DNA of 64,000 nt. Source: Catenovulum sediminis. GTDB taxonomy: Bacteria > Pseudomonadota > Gammaproteobacteria > Enterobacterales > Alteromonadaceae. A program made the translations under genes and the position numbers. The DNA lies in NCBI RefSeq assembly GCF_007289895.1, contig NZ_CP041660.1:2542001-2606000 (forward strand). Reading direction: 5' to 3'. This document shows positions 17,474 to 26,324 of the stretch, piece after piece. Numbering within the stretch: the first letter of the stretch is position 1; every line of letters begins with the position of its first letter. The notes beneath the pieces were generated by a model. The model saw only the letters and a list, made by a program, of their open reading frames with translations, was not told the origin of the DNA and searched no databases.

Positions 17474-18505
17474 ATGAAGTTATTGTATTGGTTAGATGAG
17501 TGGTTAACCCTTTCCTGTGAAGAACAAAAGGCCAGATTGCCAATGAGCGGACATGATCTGCTTGATGGGGTTTTTGTTAAATACAGTTTTGTTGACCCAG
17601 ATAAACCTTTGCTTTTTACCTTTTCTCCTGCCGGTACTAATGTTCAAGAGCATGATTTACATGATGATTTTTCACCTTGGGGCTATAAATTAGCACACAA
17701 ACAAAATGTGAATATTATTGCTTTTCAACACTTGGGTAAAAGTAATTGGTTTCGCAGCCAGAATTTGATTTTTTTTCTTGAGCAGCTTGCAACATTATTA
17801 ACACCTTTTAACTGCAAATTAGGTTACGGTTTAAGCCGGGGCGGATTTGGTGTGGGGGCGTTTGCTAATTTATTGGGTTTAGATCAGGTATTGTTATTTC
17901 ACCCTGTCAGTACCAAAAATAAAGCATTGGTGCCGTGGGACGATCGTTCTAGCACGGATATCGCACAAAAATTTGACTGGCAAGGCGACTATCACGATTT
18001 AGATTTAGGCCACGCCAAAGGCTATATTATTTACGATCCGACTAACTTTATTGACCGTATGCATGCAAAACGTTATTCGCAGCTCACCCATTTGCGCGTA
18101 TTTGGTATGGGCCACGGCACGCATGCAACGTATCTGAACAAGTTTGGTTTTTATAAGCAGGTTGCGATAGATTTTATCTGCAATCAGCAAGTGGATATTG
18201 CACAGTTTCGCCAGCAAACTAAGACATTACGCTTTAAAGAGGATTATTACAAAAAGCTGAATAAAGCCAATGCGAATTCAAACCATAGATTAGACTTGCT
18301 GAGTAAAGCACATCGGATTTTGATTGACGAAAAAGAAAGTTATGTGCAGGAATATCAAGCGCAAATAGATATAAAGCCCTTACTTGATATTGCGATGAAA
18401 CATCAGGAAAAACACCCGAAAGACGCTATTCAGTTGTTGGAAGTTGCTAAACAGTTGGCACCTGACAACCCATTGGTTGAGCATCAGCTAAAACAGTTAG
18501 ACTGA
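17474..18505 (+). CDS. Alpha/beta-hydrolase-like protein with helical C-terminal tail
   Basis: A 343-residue cytosolic protein; ATG 17474 with GGAGG 7 bases upstream and a TACAAT box before it (about 17440). LLFTFSPAGTN begins the core. GYGLSRGGFGVGAFA (about 118-132) is a G-x-S-x-G nucleophile elbow, and FGMGHGTHATYLNKFG may hold the catalytic His. Residues 255-343 look helical, ending in a TPR-like repeat (HPKDAIQLLEVAKQLAPDNP). The fold suggests a serine hydrolase or an inactive relative involved in surface polysaccharide work. The substrate is unknown and no operon partner is present. Confidence 0.5.
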   Translation: MKLLYWLDEWLTLSCEEQKARLPMSGHDLLDGVFVKYSFVDPDKPLLFTFSPAGTNVQEHDLHDDFSPWGYKLAHKQNVNIIAFQHLGKSNWFRSQNLIFFLEQLATLLTPFNCKLGYGLSRGGFGVGAFANLLGLDQVLLFHPVSTKNKALVPWDDRSSTDIAQKFDWQGDYHDLDLGHAKGYIIYDPTNFIDRMHAKRYSQLTHLRVFGMGHGTHATYLNKFGFYKQVAIDFICNQQVDIAQFRQQTKTLRFKEDYYKKLNKANANSNHRLDLLSKAHRILIDEKESYVQEYQAQIDIKPLLDIAMKHQEKHPKDAIQLLEVAKQLAPDNPLVEHQLKQLD

Positions 18506-18521
18506 TTTTCTGGCTTTTTGT

Positions 18522-19937
18522 TTATTGATGGATTTTGTACTGATTTTTGCCATTGTATTTGGCTTGATACATCGCGACATCGCAGCATTTTAGTGCTTTT
18601 TCTAAGTCGATTTTTTGCTGCGTAGTTGGATCGCAATATTTTAAGCCGATACTGGCCGTAATGGATAGGGCTTTAGTGTTTTCTGTATGCGCTGTCTCAC
18701 TGGTTGGCAATGCTACAGAAAGTTTATCTATGCCCTCTAAAATTCTGTTGGCTAAAGCGGTAACTGACTGCTCATCTTTTAATAATATTGCAAATGCAAA
18801 CTCTTCCCCGCCATATCGGCAATAGACATCTTCACTACGAAAGAAGCTTTTTAAAAAGTGTGCAAGACTGATCAAAACCAAATCGCCCACATCATGTCCG
18901 TAGGTATCATTAAGCATTTTAAAGTCGTCTATATCTAACAGGCCAAAAGCTATTTTAAAATTGTGGCGCTCGGCACTTTTAATCAGTTTATTTGCAAGAT
19001 CAATAAAAAGCCGGCGATTGGGCACGTCGGTTAAAGGGTCGTAAAAAGCAATGCTTTCTAGCTGATTTTTAGCTTTTTGTAATTCTAGCGTTCGGTCGTT
19101 AACCAGCCTTTCTAAATTTTGTTTAAGTTGTTTGAGATCTGAGTTGCGTTTTTTTAACTGTTCCAAATGAAATTTTCGCTCAGAAACATTGCGTTGAATC
19201 GCCGCGAAATGGGTGACTTCTCCATAATTGTTTTTCAGCGGAACAACATTAATTTCTATCCAGTAAGGCCGGCCTTTGCAATCGTAATTTAATAAGGTTT
19301 CGGTGATTTTTTGGTGCTTTATTAAAGCTTCTCGGATACGGCCTTTCGCTGCTTCATCGGTTAGGGTGCCTTGCAATATTCGGGGTGTTTCGCCGATTAC
19401 TTCTTCGGCTTTGTAACCGGTGAGGTTTTCAAATGCTTTATTTACATAAATGATTTTTGGGCCGGTTGGATACTCAATGTCCTGCGCTTCGGTGACAATC
19501 ACAATATCTTGCGTGTTTTCGACTATCTCTTGAAAACTAAATAAAGTTTTTATATCTGAAATATCGTTAAAGGTCACTACAACAAAGCTGTCCTGTTCAG
19601 TTTTACCAATATCACAGTAGGCATTGACTAAAAACCACTTAATCTCTGCGTTAATATGGCTGATTATGCCCATGGTTTCGTTAGTAATGCGTTGTCTGCT
19701 GCGTATGACTTTTTTTACTGGGTAATTGTCAACTAAGAGTTTTTTGCCATCCGCGTCAATAAAATTCCATTGGGGATCAAAGGCGTTTTTGCCAATAATT
19801 TGCTCACTTGTCATTTCTAATAAAGCTAAAGCCATTGGGTTGGCGTAAAGAATCGATGTATCCCACCGATGGAAAACAACACCAATGTGAGCATGCTCTA
19901 GTAGCTTAAGCAAATTGAGTTCGTTGACGTTTTGCAT
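18522..19937 (-). CDS. PAS-PAS-GGDEF diguanylate cyclase
   Basis: A 471-residue soluble protein. PAS 1 covers about 8-120 and PAS 2 about 135-250 (VVTEAQDIEYPTGPKIIYVN, NKAFENLTGYKAEEVIGETP), ending in a PAC region, then a coiled coil (about 255-295). The GGDEF domain follows (DPLTDVPNRRLFIDLANKL onwards). The active site is GGEEF (starting near residue 376), and RSED five residues before it is an RxxD inhibitory site, so it should make cyclic-di-GMP with product feedback. The PAS pair resembles LOV/redox-type sensors, but no conserved LOV cysteine motif (NCRFLQ) is present. It is convergent with the hydrolase gene, 16 bases away. Confidence 0.9.
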   Translation of the reverse strand: MQNVNELNLLKLLEHAHIGVVFHRWDTSILYANPMALALLEMTSEQIIGKNAFDPQWNFIDADGKKLLVDNYPVKKVIRSRQRITNETMGIISHINAEIKWFLVNAYCDIGKTEQDSFVVVTFNDISDIKTLFSFQEIVENTQDIVIVTEAQDIEYPTGPKIIYVNKAFENLTGYKAEEVIGETPRILQGTLTDEAAKGRIREALIKHQKITETLLNYDCKGRPYWIEINVVPLKNNYGEVTHFAAIQRNVSERKFHLEQLKKRNSDLKQLKQNLERLVNDRTLELQKAKNQLESIAFYDPLTDVPNRRLFIDLANKLIKSAERHNFKIAFGLLDIDDFKMLNDTYGHDVGDLVLISLAHFLKSFFRSEDVYCRYGGEEFAFAILLKDEQSVTALANRILEGIDKLSVALPTSETAHTENTKALSITASIGLKYCDPTTQQKIDLEKALKCCDVAMYQAKYNGKNQYKIHQ

Positions 19938-20075
19938 GAGCTGTAGTTTTTGTTAATTATAATATTTTAGTGTAGTTGAATAATTAGAAAATTACCTGTT
20001 GTTATCCGCCAGAGCTTTTCTGCCATTGCTTTTCCGTACTGAAGATAAATGTGTTGTTTTACACTGTAAATAAGT

Positions 20076-20116
20076 GATATGTTATAAAGTAACATTATGT
20101 TATAAGATAACATTGC
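20076..20116. promoter_or_regulatory. Two tandem Zur-like operators
   Basis: TGTTATAAAGTAACA (20080-20094) and TGTTATAAGATAACA (20098-20112) are near-palindromes that closely follow the E. coli Zur consensus core TGTTATANTATAACA. They lie 18 bases apart centre to centre, 34-66 bases before the TonB receptor start. Zinc-bound Zur would repress the receptor and the lipoprotein behind it. Confidence 0.75.
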
Positions 20117-20145
20117 ATTTATCGTGACGAGAATTGAGAGCTAGC

Positions 20146-22617
20146 ATGAAGAATAAATTTAATGTAAGTGCGGTACTAGCAGCTATTTTTCCTTTTATAT
20201 CAATGGCAAATAGCATTGATGGTGTGGTCGTAAACCAACAGGGAAAACCGGTTGCGGGTGCTAATATTGAAATTGAAGGTACATCAACTTCAATTAAAAC
20301 AGATGAAAATGGTGAGTTTAAATTAGTTAATTTAAATGTTGGTGATAATAAAATACATGTTGTGGCAAAGGGATTTGCGCATTTGCACCAACATGTCGAA
20401 ATACCAGAAAATGGCCTGCAACAATATATTATTAAGCTAAATCGCACGCCCATTGAGGTAATAGATGTTCAAGCCGCGCCGGTGCATTTGTCTATTATGG
20501 AATCGGCAACGCCGGTAAATGTGATTGCTGGCGAAGCGTTAAGACGCCAGCAAGCGTCAACATTGGGCGATAGCCTTGAAAAACTGGCCGGTGTCAATAC
20601 TAACTATCATGGCAATGTCGCCAGTACGCCGATTATTCGCGGATTAAGCGGCCCTCGTGTGTTGATTGCACAAAATGGTTTGGATGTGGGGGATGTTTCG
20701 AGAGTCGGGCCCGATCATTCTGTTGCGACTGAAGCTTCTACTGCGCAGCAAATTGAAGTTTTACGCGGGCCAGCAACTTTATTTTATGGCAGCGGCGCAA
20801 TTGGCGGGGTTGTCAATGTTGTTGATTCTCGTGTGCCAATAGATAAGCAAACACGCGGCGAATGGCAAATCGAAACCAGCTCGGTAAACAATAAAAAGCT
20901 AGGTGCGTTTAATTTAACCAGTGGGGCAGGTTCGCTTGCTTTTTATGTTGATGGTTATTGGCGTGAAGCAGACGAATATAAAACACCTTTGGCGGGTGAG
21001 CAGGAAACCATCGCCAACAGTGCGGAAGAGTCGAATGGTTTTACCCTAGGTAGCAGTTATTTATTGGACAATGGTTATTTTGGTGTTTCAGTTGAGCAAT
21101 TTAATCGCGAATATGGCATTCCGGGTCATAGCCATTCAACTGAAGAATCAGCCGAAGCCGAAAGTGTTTTTGCCGATTTAGAACAAACGCGCGTTCAGCT
21201 TTTAGCTGAGCTGACGTTTGATAACAAATGGTTGAATAAACTGAATGTACGTGCATCCGCTAGTGACTATCAACATGCCGAAATCGAAAACCATTCAGTG
21301 GGTACTTTGTTTGAAAATTCCACTGAGGAAGTGAAATTCGAGCTATTGCATAATCCGCTTGAAAAGTGGAATGGTGGTTTGAGTTTGCATTATAAAAACA
21401 GTGAAATTTCAGCGCAGGGGGATGAAGCTTTTACACCGCCTTCACAGTCTCAGACGTTTGCCGTAGCCCTGATGGAAGAGGCGCATTTTCATGATGTTTT
21501 ATTGCAATTAGGTGGGCGTGTTGAGCAGGTAGAACTGACTGCGAATCAATTATTATTACCTACTTTAGAGGTGCATGATCATGATGCCGATTCGGATGGT
21601 GCGCATGGTCACGTGAATGAGCATCAAAGCGAACAGAATATCACGCGTGTTTTTTCTGTAGACCAATCATTCACACCTGTTAGTTTATCTGCCGGAATCG
21701 TTTGGGACTTTTTGCCCAGTTATAATATGGGCGTGTCAATTTCACGCTCGCAGCGTGCACCGTCTGCTTCTGAGTTGATGTCTTTTGGTCCGCACATTGG
21801 TACGCGCTCTTACGAAATTGGTGCGCTTTTTACCTTGGTTGAAGACGCACATGGTCATGAATTTGAATTAAGTAACCAGACAATTGAATTAGAAACAGCG
21901 CGTAATATCGATTTTACCTTGCGCAAAACACAAGGTGATTTCGGTTTTGTATTAAATGCTTTTTATAATCAGGTAGATAATTATTATTATCAGGTTGCGA
22001 CTGGGTTGTATGCCGAATTTTCGCACGATCACGACCACGATCATGGCCACGGCGAAGAAGAAGGTGGACACGATGAGCATGCTTCAGAGTTACCGGTTTA
22101 TTTGTTTAAAACAGATGATGTGGTTTTAAAAGGATTTGAAGCACAGCTTGCCTGGCAAGTAACGAATGCCTTTAAAACCAGTTTGTTTTCAGATTACGTG
22201 CGCGCCACTTTAAATTCAGGTGGCGATTTACCGCGTACCCCGCCACTTAGAGTGGGTACCCAGTTTCAGTATCAGAATGCGCAATTAAGCGCTCAACTTG
22301 ACATTACCCGTTATCAAAAGCAGGACAAAATTTCTGATTTTGAAACCGCTACAGACGGTTATACCTTGGTTGATGTCAACGTTTCTTATGATTTACCGCT
22401 GTTAAATTTAGATACCTCTTTATACCTGAAAGTGAGCAACTTAACGGATACAGAAGCACGTGTTCATACCTCATTTTTAAAAGACTTAGCCCCCGCCCGG
22501 GTCGGAATATTACCGCAGGGATCCGTGGGTATTTTTAATGTATTCGCAAAATACGCGGAAAAGTATTTAAAAAACGATGAAAAAATTTCCAGATATTTGT
22601 CAGAAAAATTAGGCTAA
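20146..22617 (+). CDS. ZnuD-like TonB-dependent zinc receptor
   Basis: An 823-residue outer-membrane receptor; ATG 20146 with GAGAG upstream. Signal peptide 1-23, then a carboxypeptidase-regulatory-like domain (about 25-105; VVNQQGKPVAGANIEIEG), a plug (about 125-230; RGPATLFYGSGAIGGVVNVV) and a beta barrel. Two extracellular-type loops are His/Asp rich (HDHDADSDGAHGHVNEHQ and HDHDHDHGHGEEEGGHDEHA), as in ZnuD zinc receptors. Import would need TonB-ExbBD elsewhere. Zur-like boxes upstream and the His-rich lipoprotein downstream support zinc. The symbol is left open because several Zn/Cu receptors look alike. Confidence 0.85.
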   Translation: MKNKFNVSAVLAAIFPFISMANSIDGVVVNQQGKPVAGANIEIEGTSTSIKTDENGEFKLVNLNVGDNKIHVVAKGFAHLHQHVEIPENGLQQYIIKLNRTPIEVIDVQAAPVHLSIMESATPVNVIAGEALRRQQASTLGDSLEKLAGVNTNYHGNVASTPIIRGLSGPRVLIAQNGLDVGDVSRVGPDHSVATEASTAQQIEVLRGPATLFYGSGAIGGVVNVVDSRVPIDKQTRGEWQIETSSVNNKKLGAFNLTSGAGSLAFYVDGYWREADEYKTPLAGEQETIANSAEESNGFTLGSSYLLDNGYFGVSVEQFNREYGIPGHSHSTEESAEAESVFADLEQTRVQLLAELTFDNKWLNKLNVRASASDYQHAEIENHSVGTLFENSTEEVKFELLHNPLEKWNGGLSLHYKNSEISAQGDEAFTPPSQSQTFAVALMEEAHFHDVLLQLGGRVEQVELTANQLLLPTLEVHDHDADSDGAHGHVNEHQSEQNITRVFSVDQSFTPVSLSAGIVWDFLPSYNMGVSISRSQRAPSASELMSFGPHIGTRSYEIGALFTLVEDAHGHEFELSNQTIELETARNIDFTLRKTQGDFGFVLNAFYNQVDNYYYQVATGLYAEFSHDHDHDHGHGEEEGGHDEHASELPVYLFKTDDVVLKGFEAQLAWQVTNAFKTSLFSDYVRATLNSGGDLPRTPPLRVGTQFQYQNAQLSAQLDITRYQKQDKISDFETATDGYTLVDVNVSYDLPLLNLDTSLYLKVSNLTDTEARVHTSFLKDLAPARVGILPQGSVGIFNVFAKYAEKYLKNDEKISRYLSEKLG

Positions 22618-22628
22618 ACAGGAATCAA

Positions 22629-24020
22629 ATGATGAAATTATATAGATTAAATTTGCTCGCAGTTGCGATTAGCACACTTTTATTGTCGGCTTGTGGTGAT
22701 TCAGAAACAACGATTGTTGAAAAAGATCCGATCCAAACCGATCCGGATGACGGACATGATCATTCAGATGGATATTTGATTGAAAGTGCAGGTCGTTTAG
22801 CGGTTTCAGTTGCAGATAGTAACGAAGTTGCGATTTATGATTTAGACAATAATCAATTACTGCAAAACATTGCGGTCAGCTTTGAAGGCGGCGCTTTGTC
22901 GTATTCTGCCGGTTTTCGTTATGCAACTGTTACCCACCGTGGTCAGGATCAAGTTGAGTTTATTGATGGTGGTTTATGGCGTGAAGATCACGGCGAGCAT
23001 TTGCACGATTATAAACAAGCACCGGCTTTATCTTCTTATAAATTAATGGGCAGCCGACCTACACATTTAGTGAAACACGATGGCAAACTGGCGGTTTTTT
23101 ACGACGGTAATTCAGAAACCGGCGAAGTTTCTTCGGTAGAGGTATTGTCAGATACAGATATTGCTAACCAAACACAATCTTTACCGGCTTTTAGCTATTC
23201 AGTTAATATGCACGGCGTGGCTGAGCCTAACGGTGAGTATGTTTTTGCGTCGATTCGCCGTGATGACGCATTGAGCACGTCAGCAAATAAAATTTTACCT
23301 GATCAAGTAGGCGTTTTTCATTTGCATGATGATGAATACGAGTTAGATCATACTTTTGTTGAAAGCTGCCCAGATTTACATGGCGCCGCACAAAATGAAG
23401 AAGTTCAGGTATTTGGCTGTAGTGACGGTGTCTTGGTTACACAAAAAGACGGCAGTGAATTTACTTCCGCCAAAATCGCCAATATCGATAGCTTAGATGG
23501 TTTACGTGTCGGTACTATTTACGGCCACGAGCATTTACATTCTTTTATTGGTGTCGCTTCGCAACACGGCGGGGGAGAAGCTTTGCTGGTGCAAATTAAT
23601 CCTGAAGAGAACGAAATGGATGATATTGACTGGCAGCCGTTGACCGATGCACATCCCGTTTCTTATGCATTTTCAGCTGACGCCGAGCATTTTTTAATTC
23701 TGGATAATTTAGGTTATCTAACGATTTTGTCGGCAGAGGAGCATGATGGTCATAAACACTGGGCGTTCGATCGCCGTGTTGATATTTCACAGCAAGATGT
23801 AGCGGACATGCCGGATAATCATTCATTTAGCATGACGGTTGCGCAAAATGGCCATTTTGTTTATATCGCGGATCCCATTGCTCGGCACGTATTAAAACTA
23901 GATTTGGAATCAGATGCTACGTCTGAATTTGAGCTAAATGTGCTTCCTAAAGCTATTACATGGTTAGGCATTGCCGAGCATGAGGATGATCACGCAGACG
24001 AACATGATCACGATCATTAA
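22629..24020 (+). CDS. His-rich beta-propeller-like lipoprotein in the zinc locus
   Basis: A 463-residue protein starting 11 bases after the receptor stop; MM start allows 22629 or 22632. LLLSACGDSE is a lipobox. Its N-terminal linker (DPDDGHDHSDGY) and C-terminus (HEDDHADEHDHDH) are metal-binding-like, and HGEHLHDYK, HLHDDE, HEHLHS add further His pairs. The rest has repeated segments such as LAVSVADSNEVAIYDLDNNQ and YVFASIRRDDALS like a WD/SBBP-type propeller. I know no named family for it. Given the shared Zur control and co-transcription with the TonB receptor, a zinc-trapping or zinc-delivery role in the envelope is the simplest inference. Confidence 0.6.
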   Translation: MMKLYRLNLLAVAISTLLLSACGDSETTIVEKDPIQTDPDDGHDHSDGYLIESAGRLAVSVADSNEVAIYDLDNNQLLQNIAVSFEGGALSYSAGFRYATVTHRGQDQVEFIDGGLWREDHGEHLHDYKQAPALSSYKLMGSRPTHLVKHDGKLAVFYDGNSETGEVSSVEVLSDTDIANQTQSLPAFSYSVNMHGVAEPNGEYVFASIRRDDALSTSANKILPDQVGVFHLHDDEYELDHTFVESCPDLHGAAQNEEVQVFGCSDGVLVTQKDGSEFTSAKIANIDSLDGLRVGTIYGHEHLHSFIGVASQHGGGEALLVQINPEENEMDDIDWQPLTDAHPVSYAFSADAEHFLILDNLGYLTILSAEEHDGHKHWAFDRRVDISQQDVADMPDNHSFSMTVAQNGHFVYIADPIARHVLKLDLESDATSEFELNVLPKAITWLGIAEHEDDHADEHDHDH

Positions 24021-24647
24021 TTAAATTTCCGGTTTTTTGGCAATCACAAATGTCGCTTGCCTTTTACCGGGCGTCCATTGATATTCAATTTCGAAACCGG
24101 CCCCTTTAAATTCGTTTATTAAAGTGGTGCCGGTAAACATTTCTACGTAAGGTAGCAGTTTTAATAAACGCCCGATTTTTAATATCGGCATTAAAAAGAC
24201 AAAACCGTCTCGCAAGCAGGCTGTACTGGTAACAAACAAACCACCGGGTTTCAGCCGCTGATATGCTTGCTGAATTACCGCTTGGCGGTTGGGCAGCAAA
24301 TGCAAGATACTGAGCGCTAAAATCATGTCATATTCTTGTGCACCTGCTAATTCGGCTTGAGCCGTTGAAACCGCAAAGGTTACATTGTTAATTTGCGCTT
24401 GCTCGCCTTTTTGTTTTGCAATTTCTATCATTTTTTCTGAAAAATCAACGGCGCGTAGGTGCTTTACAAAAGGCGCGTGTTGTAAGGCGGTAGACCCAGT
24501 TCCGCAGCCAATTTCAAGCAGTTGCATGTTTTTGTTTAAATAACTCTGCGTTTTGTGCAGTTTGTGTTGGTAGGCCTCTTCGTTTGCGATAGGCGATTTT
24601 GCGTATTTATTAGCAATACGATCCCAAAATTTAGCAGCGCTTGTCAT
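24021..24647 (-). CDS. Class I SAM-dependent methyltransferase
   Basis: A 208-residue methyltransferase. Motif I is MQLLEIGCGTGSTALQHA, motif II LRAVDFSEKMIEIAKQKG, and YDMILALSILHLLPNRQ / LKPGGLFVTST follow. The C-terminal LKLLPYVEMFTGTTLINEFK and GFEIEYQW resemble ubiquinone/menaquinone-type or small-molecule methyltransferases. Substrate unknown. Its stop codon directly abuts that of the lipoprotein gene (no gap), so the two transcripts converge. Confidence 0.8.
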   Translation of the reverse strand: MTSAAKFWDRIANKYAKSPIANEEAYQHKLHKTQSYLNKNMQLLEIGCGTGSTALQHAPFVKHLRAVDFSEKMIEIAKQKGEQAQINNVTFAVSTAQAELAGAQEYDMILALSILHLLPNRQAVIQQAYQRLKPGGLFVTSTACLRDGFVFLMPILKIGRLLKLLPYVEMFTGTTLINEFKGAGFEIEYQWTPGKRQATFVIAKKPEI

Positions 24648-24702
24648 CTGTTTTAACCTTCAGTCATTCAGTTGCGAAAATTACTTGTTGTTGCCTTATT
24701 AT

Positions 24703-24753
24703 AGGTATACATTTTTAAGTGTTAATTGGCTAAATTTGCATTTAAGGTATACA
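24703..24753. promoter_or_regulatory. Repeated GGTATACAT motif in the LysR intergenic region
   Basis: GGTATACAT occurs at about 24704-24712 and again at about 24747-24755, in direct orientation about 43 bases apart. Both contain the palindrome GTATAC. They lie between the divergent methyltransferase and LysR genes and are plausible regulator-binding sites. The LysR T-N11-A form is not clear. Confidence 0.35.
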
Positions 24754-24760
24754 TAATTGT

Positions 24761-25660
24761 ATGGATTGGCGTTCAGTAAATTTTGATTGGAATCATGCCC
24801 GAGCATTTTTAGTGACCGCAGAAGAAGGATCACTCTCTGCAGCCGCTCGCGCACTTAATACATCGCAGCCGACTTTAAGCCGACAGGTTGCCGCGCTTGA
24901 AAATGAGCTGAATATTGTTTTATTTGAGCGCCATGGAAAAGGTTTGGTGTTAACCGAAAATGGGCTCGATTTGCTTAATTTTGTCCGAACGATGGGAGAG
25001 GCGGCAAATCAATTTTCGCTATCTGCCTCTGGGCGTTCAGAATCTTTGGAAGGCCAGGTGTGCATTAGTGCATCTGAAGCGATTGCAACTTTTATTCTGC
25101 CGGCCATTGTGGCTAAAATGCGTAAAATTCAGCCCGGTATCCAAATTCAAATTATTGCATCAAATGATGCCAGTGATCTAAAAAGGCGAGAAGCCGATAT
25201 TGCTATCAGAAGCTTTTGGCCGAGCCAGCAAGATTTAATAACCAAACGAATTCGTGATTTTAAGTTTGCTTTTTATGCCACGCCTGCCTATATCAGTAGT
25301 TTGGCTGGTCCAGTTAATTTAGCGTGTTTGAGTCAGGCTGATTTTATCGGTTTTAGTGGCGCAGATGGCGGCGCCGAACTGTATCAAAAAGAGCTGATTA
25401 AACTGGGCTTTGCGGTTAGCGAAAAGAACTTTCCGGTAAAGTGCGAAAATCATATTGTGCTTTGGGAGCTGACTAAACAAGGTTTGGGGATTGGTGTTAT
25501 GTTGCAGGAAGTGGGCGATGCGGAAGATAAAGTTCAAGCCGTTTTACCCGCACATCAAGATTGGCAAACGCAAGCTTGGCTGGTGGTACATCAGGAACTG
25601 AAATCGAGTAAAAAAATCAGATTTGTTTTTGACTTTTTAGCGGAGCAATTAGCTGGCTAA
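24761..25660 (+). CDS. LysR-family transcriptional regulator
   Basis: A 299-residue regulator. Winged HTH at about 8-70 (NHARAFLVTAEEGSLSAAAR and RALNTSQPTLSRQVAALE), then a substrate-binding domain (EGQVCISASEAIATFILPAI...). It is divergent from the methyltransferase at 24021-24647, with 113 bases between, so that gene is a candidate target. AT-rich spacer TAGGTATACATTT / AAGGTATACAT (about 24702-24752) has two GGTATACAT copies, which could be operator half-sites. The inducer is unknown. Confidence 0.88.
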   Translation: MDWRSVNFDWNHARAFLVTAEEGSLSAAARALNTSQPTLSRQVAALENELNIVLFERHGKGLVLTENGLDLLNFVRTMGEAANQFSLSASGRSESLEGQVCISASEAIATFILPAIVAKMRKIQPGIQIQIIASNDASDLKRREADIAIRSFWPSQQDLITKRIRDFKFAFYATPAYISSLAGPVNLACLSQADFIGFSGADGGAELYQKELIKLGFAVSEKNFPVKCENHIVLWELTKQGLGIGVMLQEVGDAEDKVQAVLPAHQDWQTQAWLVVHQELKSSKKIRFVFDFLAEQLAG

Positions 25661-25710
25661 ATACTACACTAGGTTAAACCCTATTGAACTTTACAAACAA
25701 AGGCATTGTT

Positions 25711-25959
25711 ATGATTACACTTGCACAATTAACTGAGTTATTCGGCTGGGCTGCTTTGATAAATATCGCTTATTTGAGTTTAGCGACCCTTTTGCTTGTG
25801 TTGATGAAAGGAACTATATCTTCTTTGCATTGCAAAATGTTTAACCTTGAGCGCTCAGATCTTGAAGCTAAGTATTTCGCTTTTTTAAGTCACTACAAAG
25901 TGTTAACTTTAGTTTTTTTCGTCGCGCCGTATATCGCATTAAAAATTATGCGCTATTAA
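25711..25959 (+). CDS. DUF6868-like small membrane protein
   Basis: An 82-residue protein from ATG 25711 (AAAGG upstream; a TTG at 25684 is less likely). It has two hydrophobic segments (LFGWAALINIAYLSLATLLL and VLTLVFFVAPYIALKI) separated by a charged loop. It resembles a family of small uncharacterised membrane proteins common in marine gammaproteobacteria (DUF6868, from memory). It sits 18 bases ahead of the next small gene, probably one transcript. Function unknown. Confidence 0.6.
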   Translation: MITLAQLTELFGWAALINIAYLSLATLLLVLMKGTISSLHCKMFNLERSDLEAKYFAFLSHYKVLTLVFFVAPYIALKIMRY

Positions 25960-25977
25960 GTAGGAATAAACTAAATT

Positions 25978-26196
25978 ATGAGACCCGCATTAAGAGCAAA
26001 AATTATTGACGTGTGTAATAAGAAAATCGCAACTAAAGGCGATAACGTTGGGCTTTCATTTTACGCATTTTTTGCCAATAAAAATGATGACCCGGAGTTA
26101 TTGATGGAAGCCGCCACTTGGTGGATCCAGCTTCATCAGTTAGATCATTTTGTAAAGGCGCGTACCATCAAAGAAATGGTAGAAGCGAATTTATAA
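25978..26196 (+). CDS. DUF6500-like small protein
   Basis: A 72-residue soluble protein (MRPALRAKIIDVCNKKIATK, then GDNVGLSFYAFFANKNDDPE). It matches a highly conserved small uncharacterised family (DUF6500 as I recall). AGGAA sits 8-12 bases before the ATG. It is probably co-transcribed with the small membrane protein upstream. No catalytic residues can be named. Confidence 0.6.
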   Translation: MRPALRAKIIDVCNKKIATKGDNVGLSFYAFFANKNDDPELLMEAATWWIQLHQLDHFVKARTIKEMVEANL

Positions 26197-26324
26197 GTGA
26201 TTTAACACGCTTGACCTCGCAATAACATGATTATTTTTCATTATTTTCCCCGAAAAGCATCATTATTTTTCTACTCATGAAGGTCGTAAACTGAATTTGT
26301 TTTAATAAACAAATAGAGGTTTAC

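Noticed and set aside
21541-22100. Codon repeats in the His-rich loops as a possible assembly artefact
   Set aside because: The His/Asp runs keep the frame, use varied codons and fit known zinc-receptor loops.
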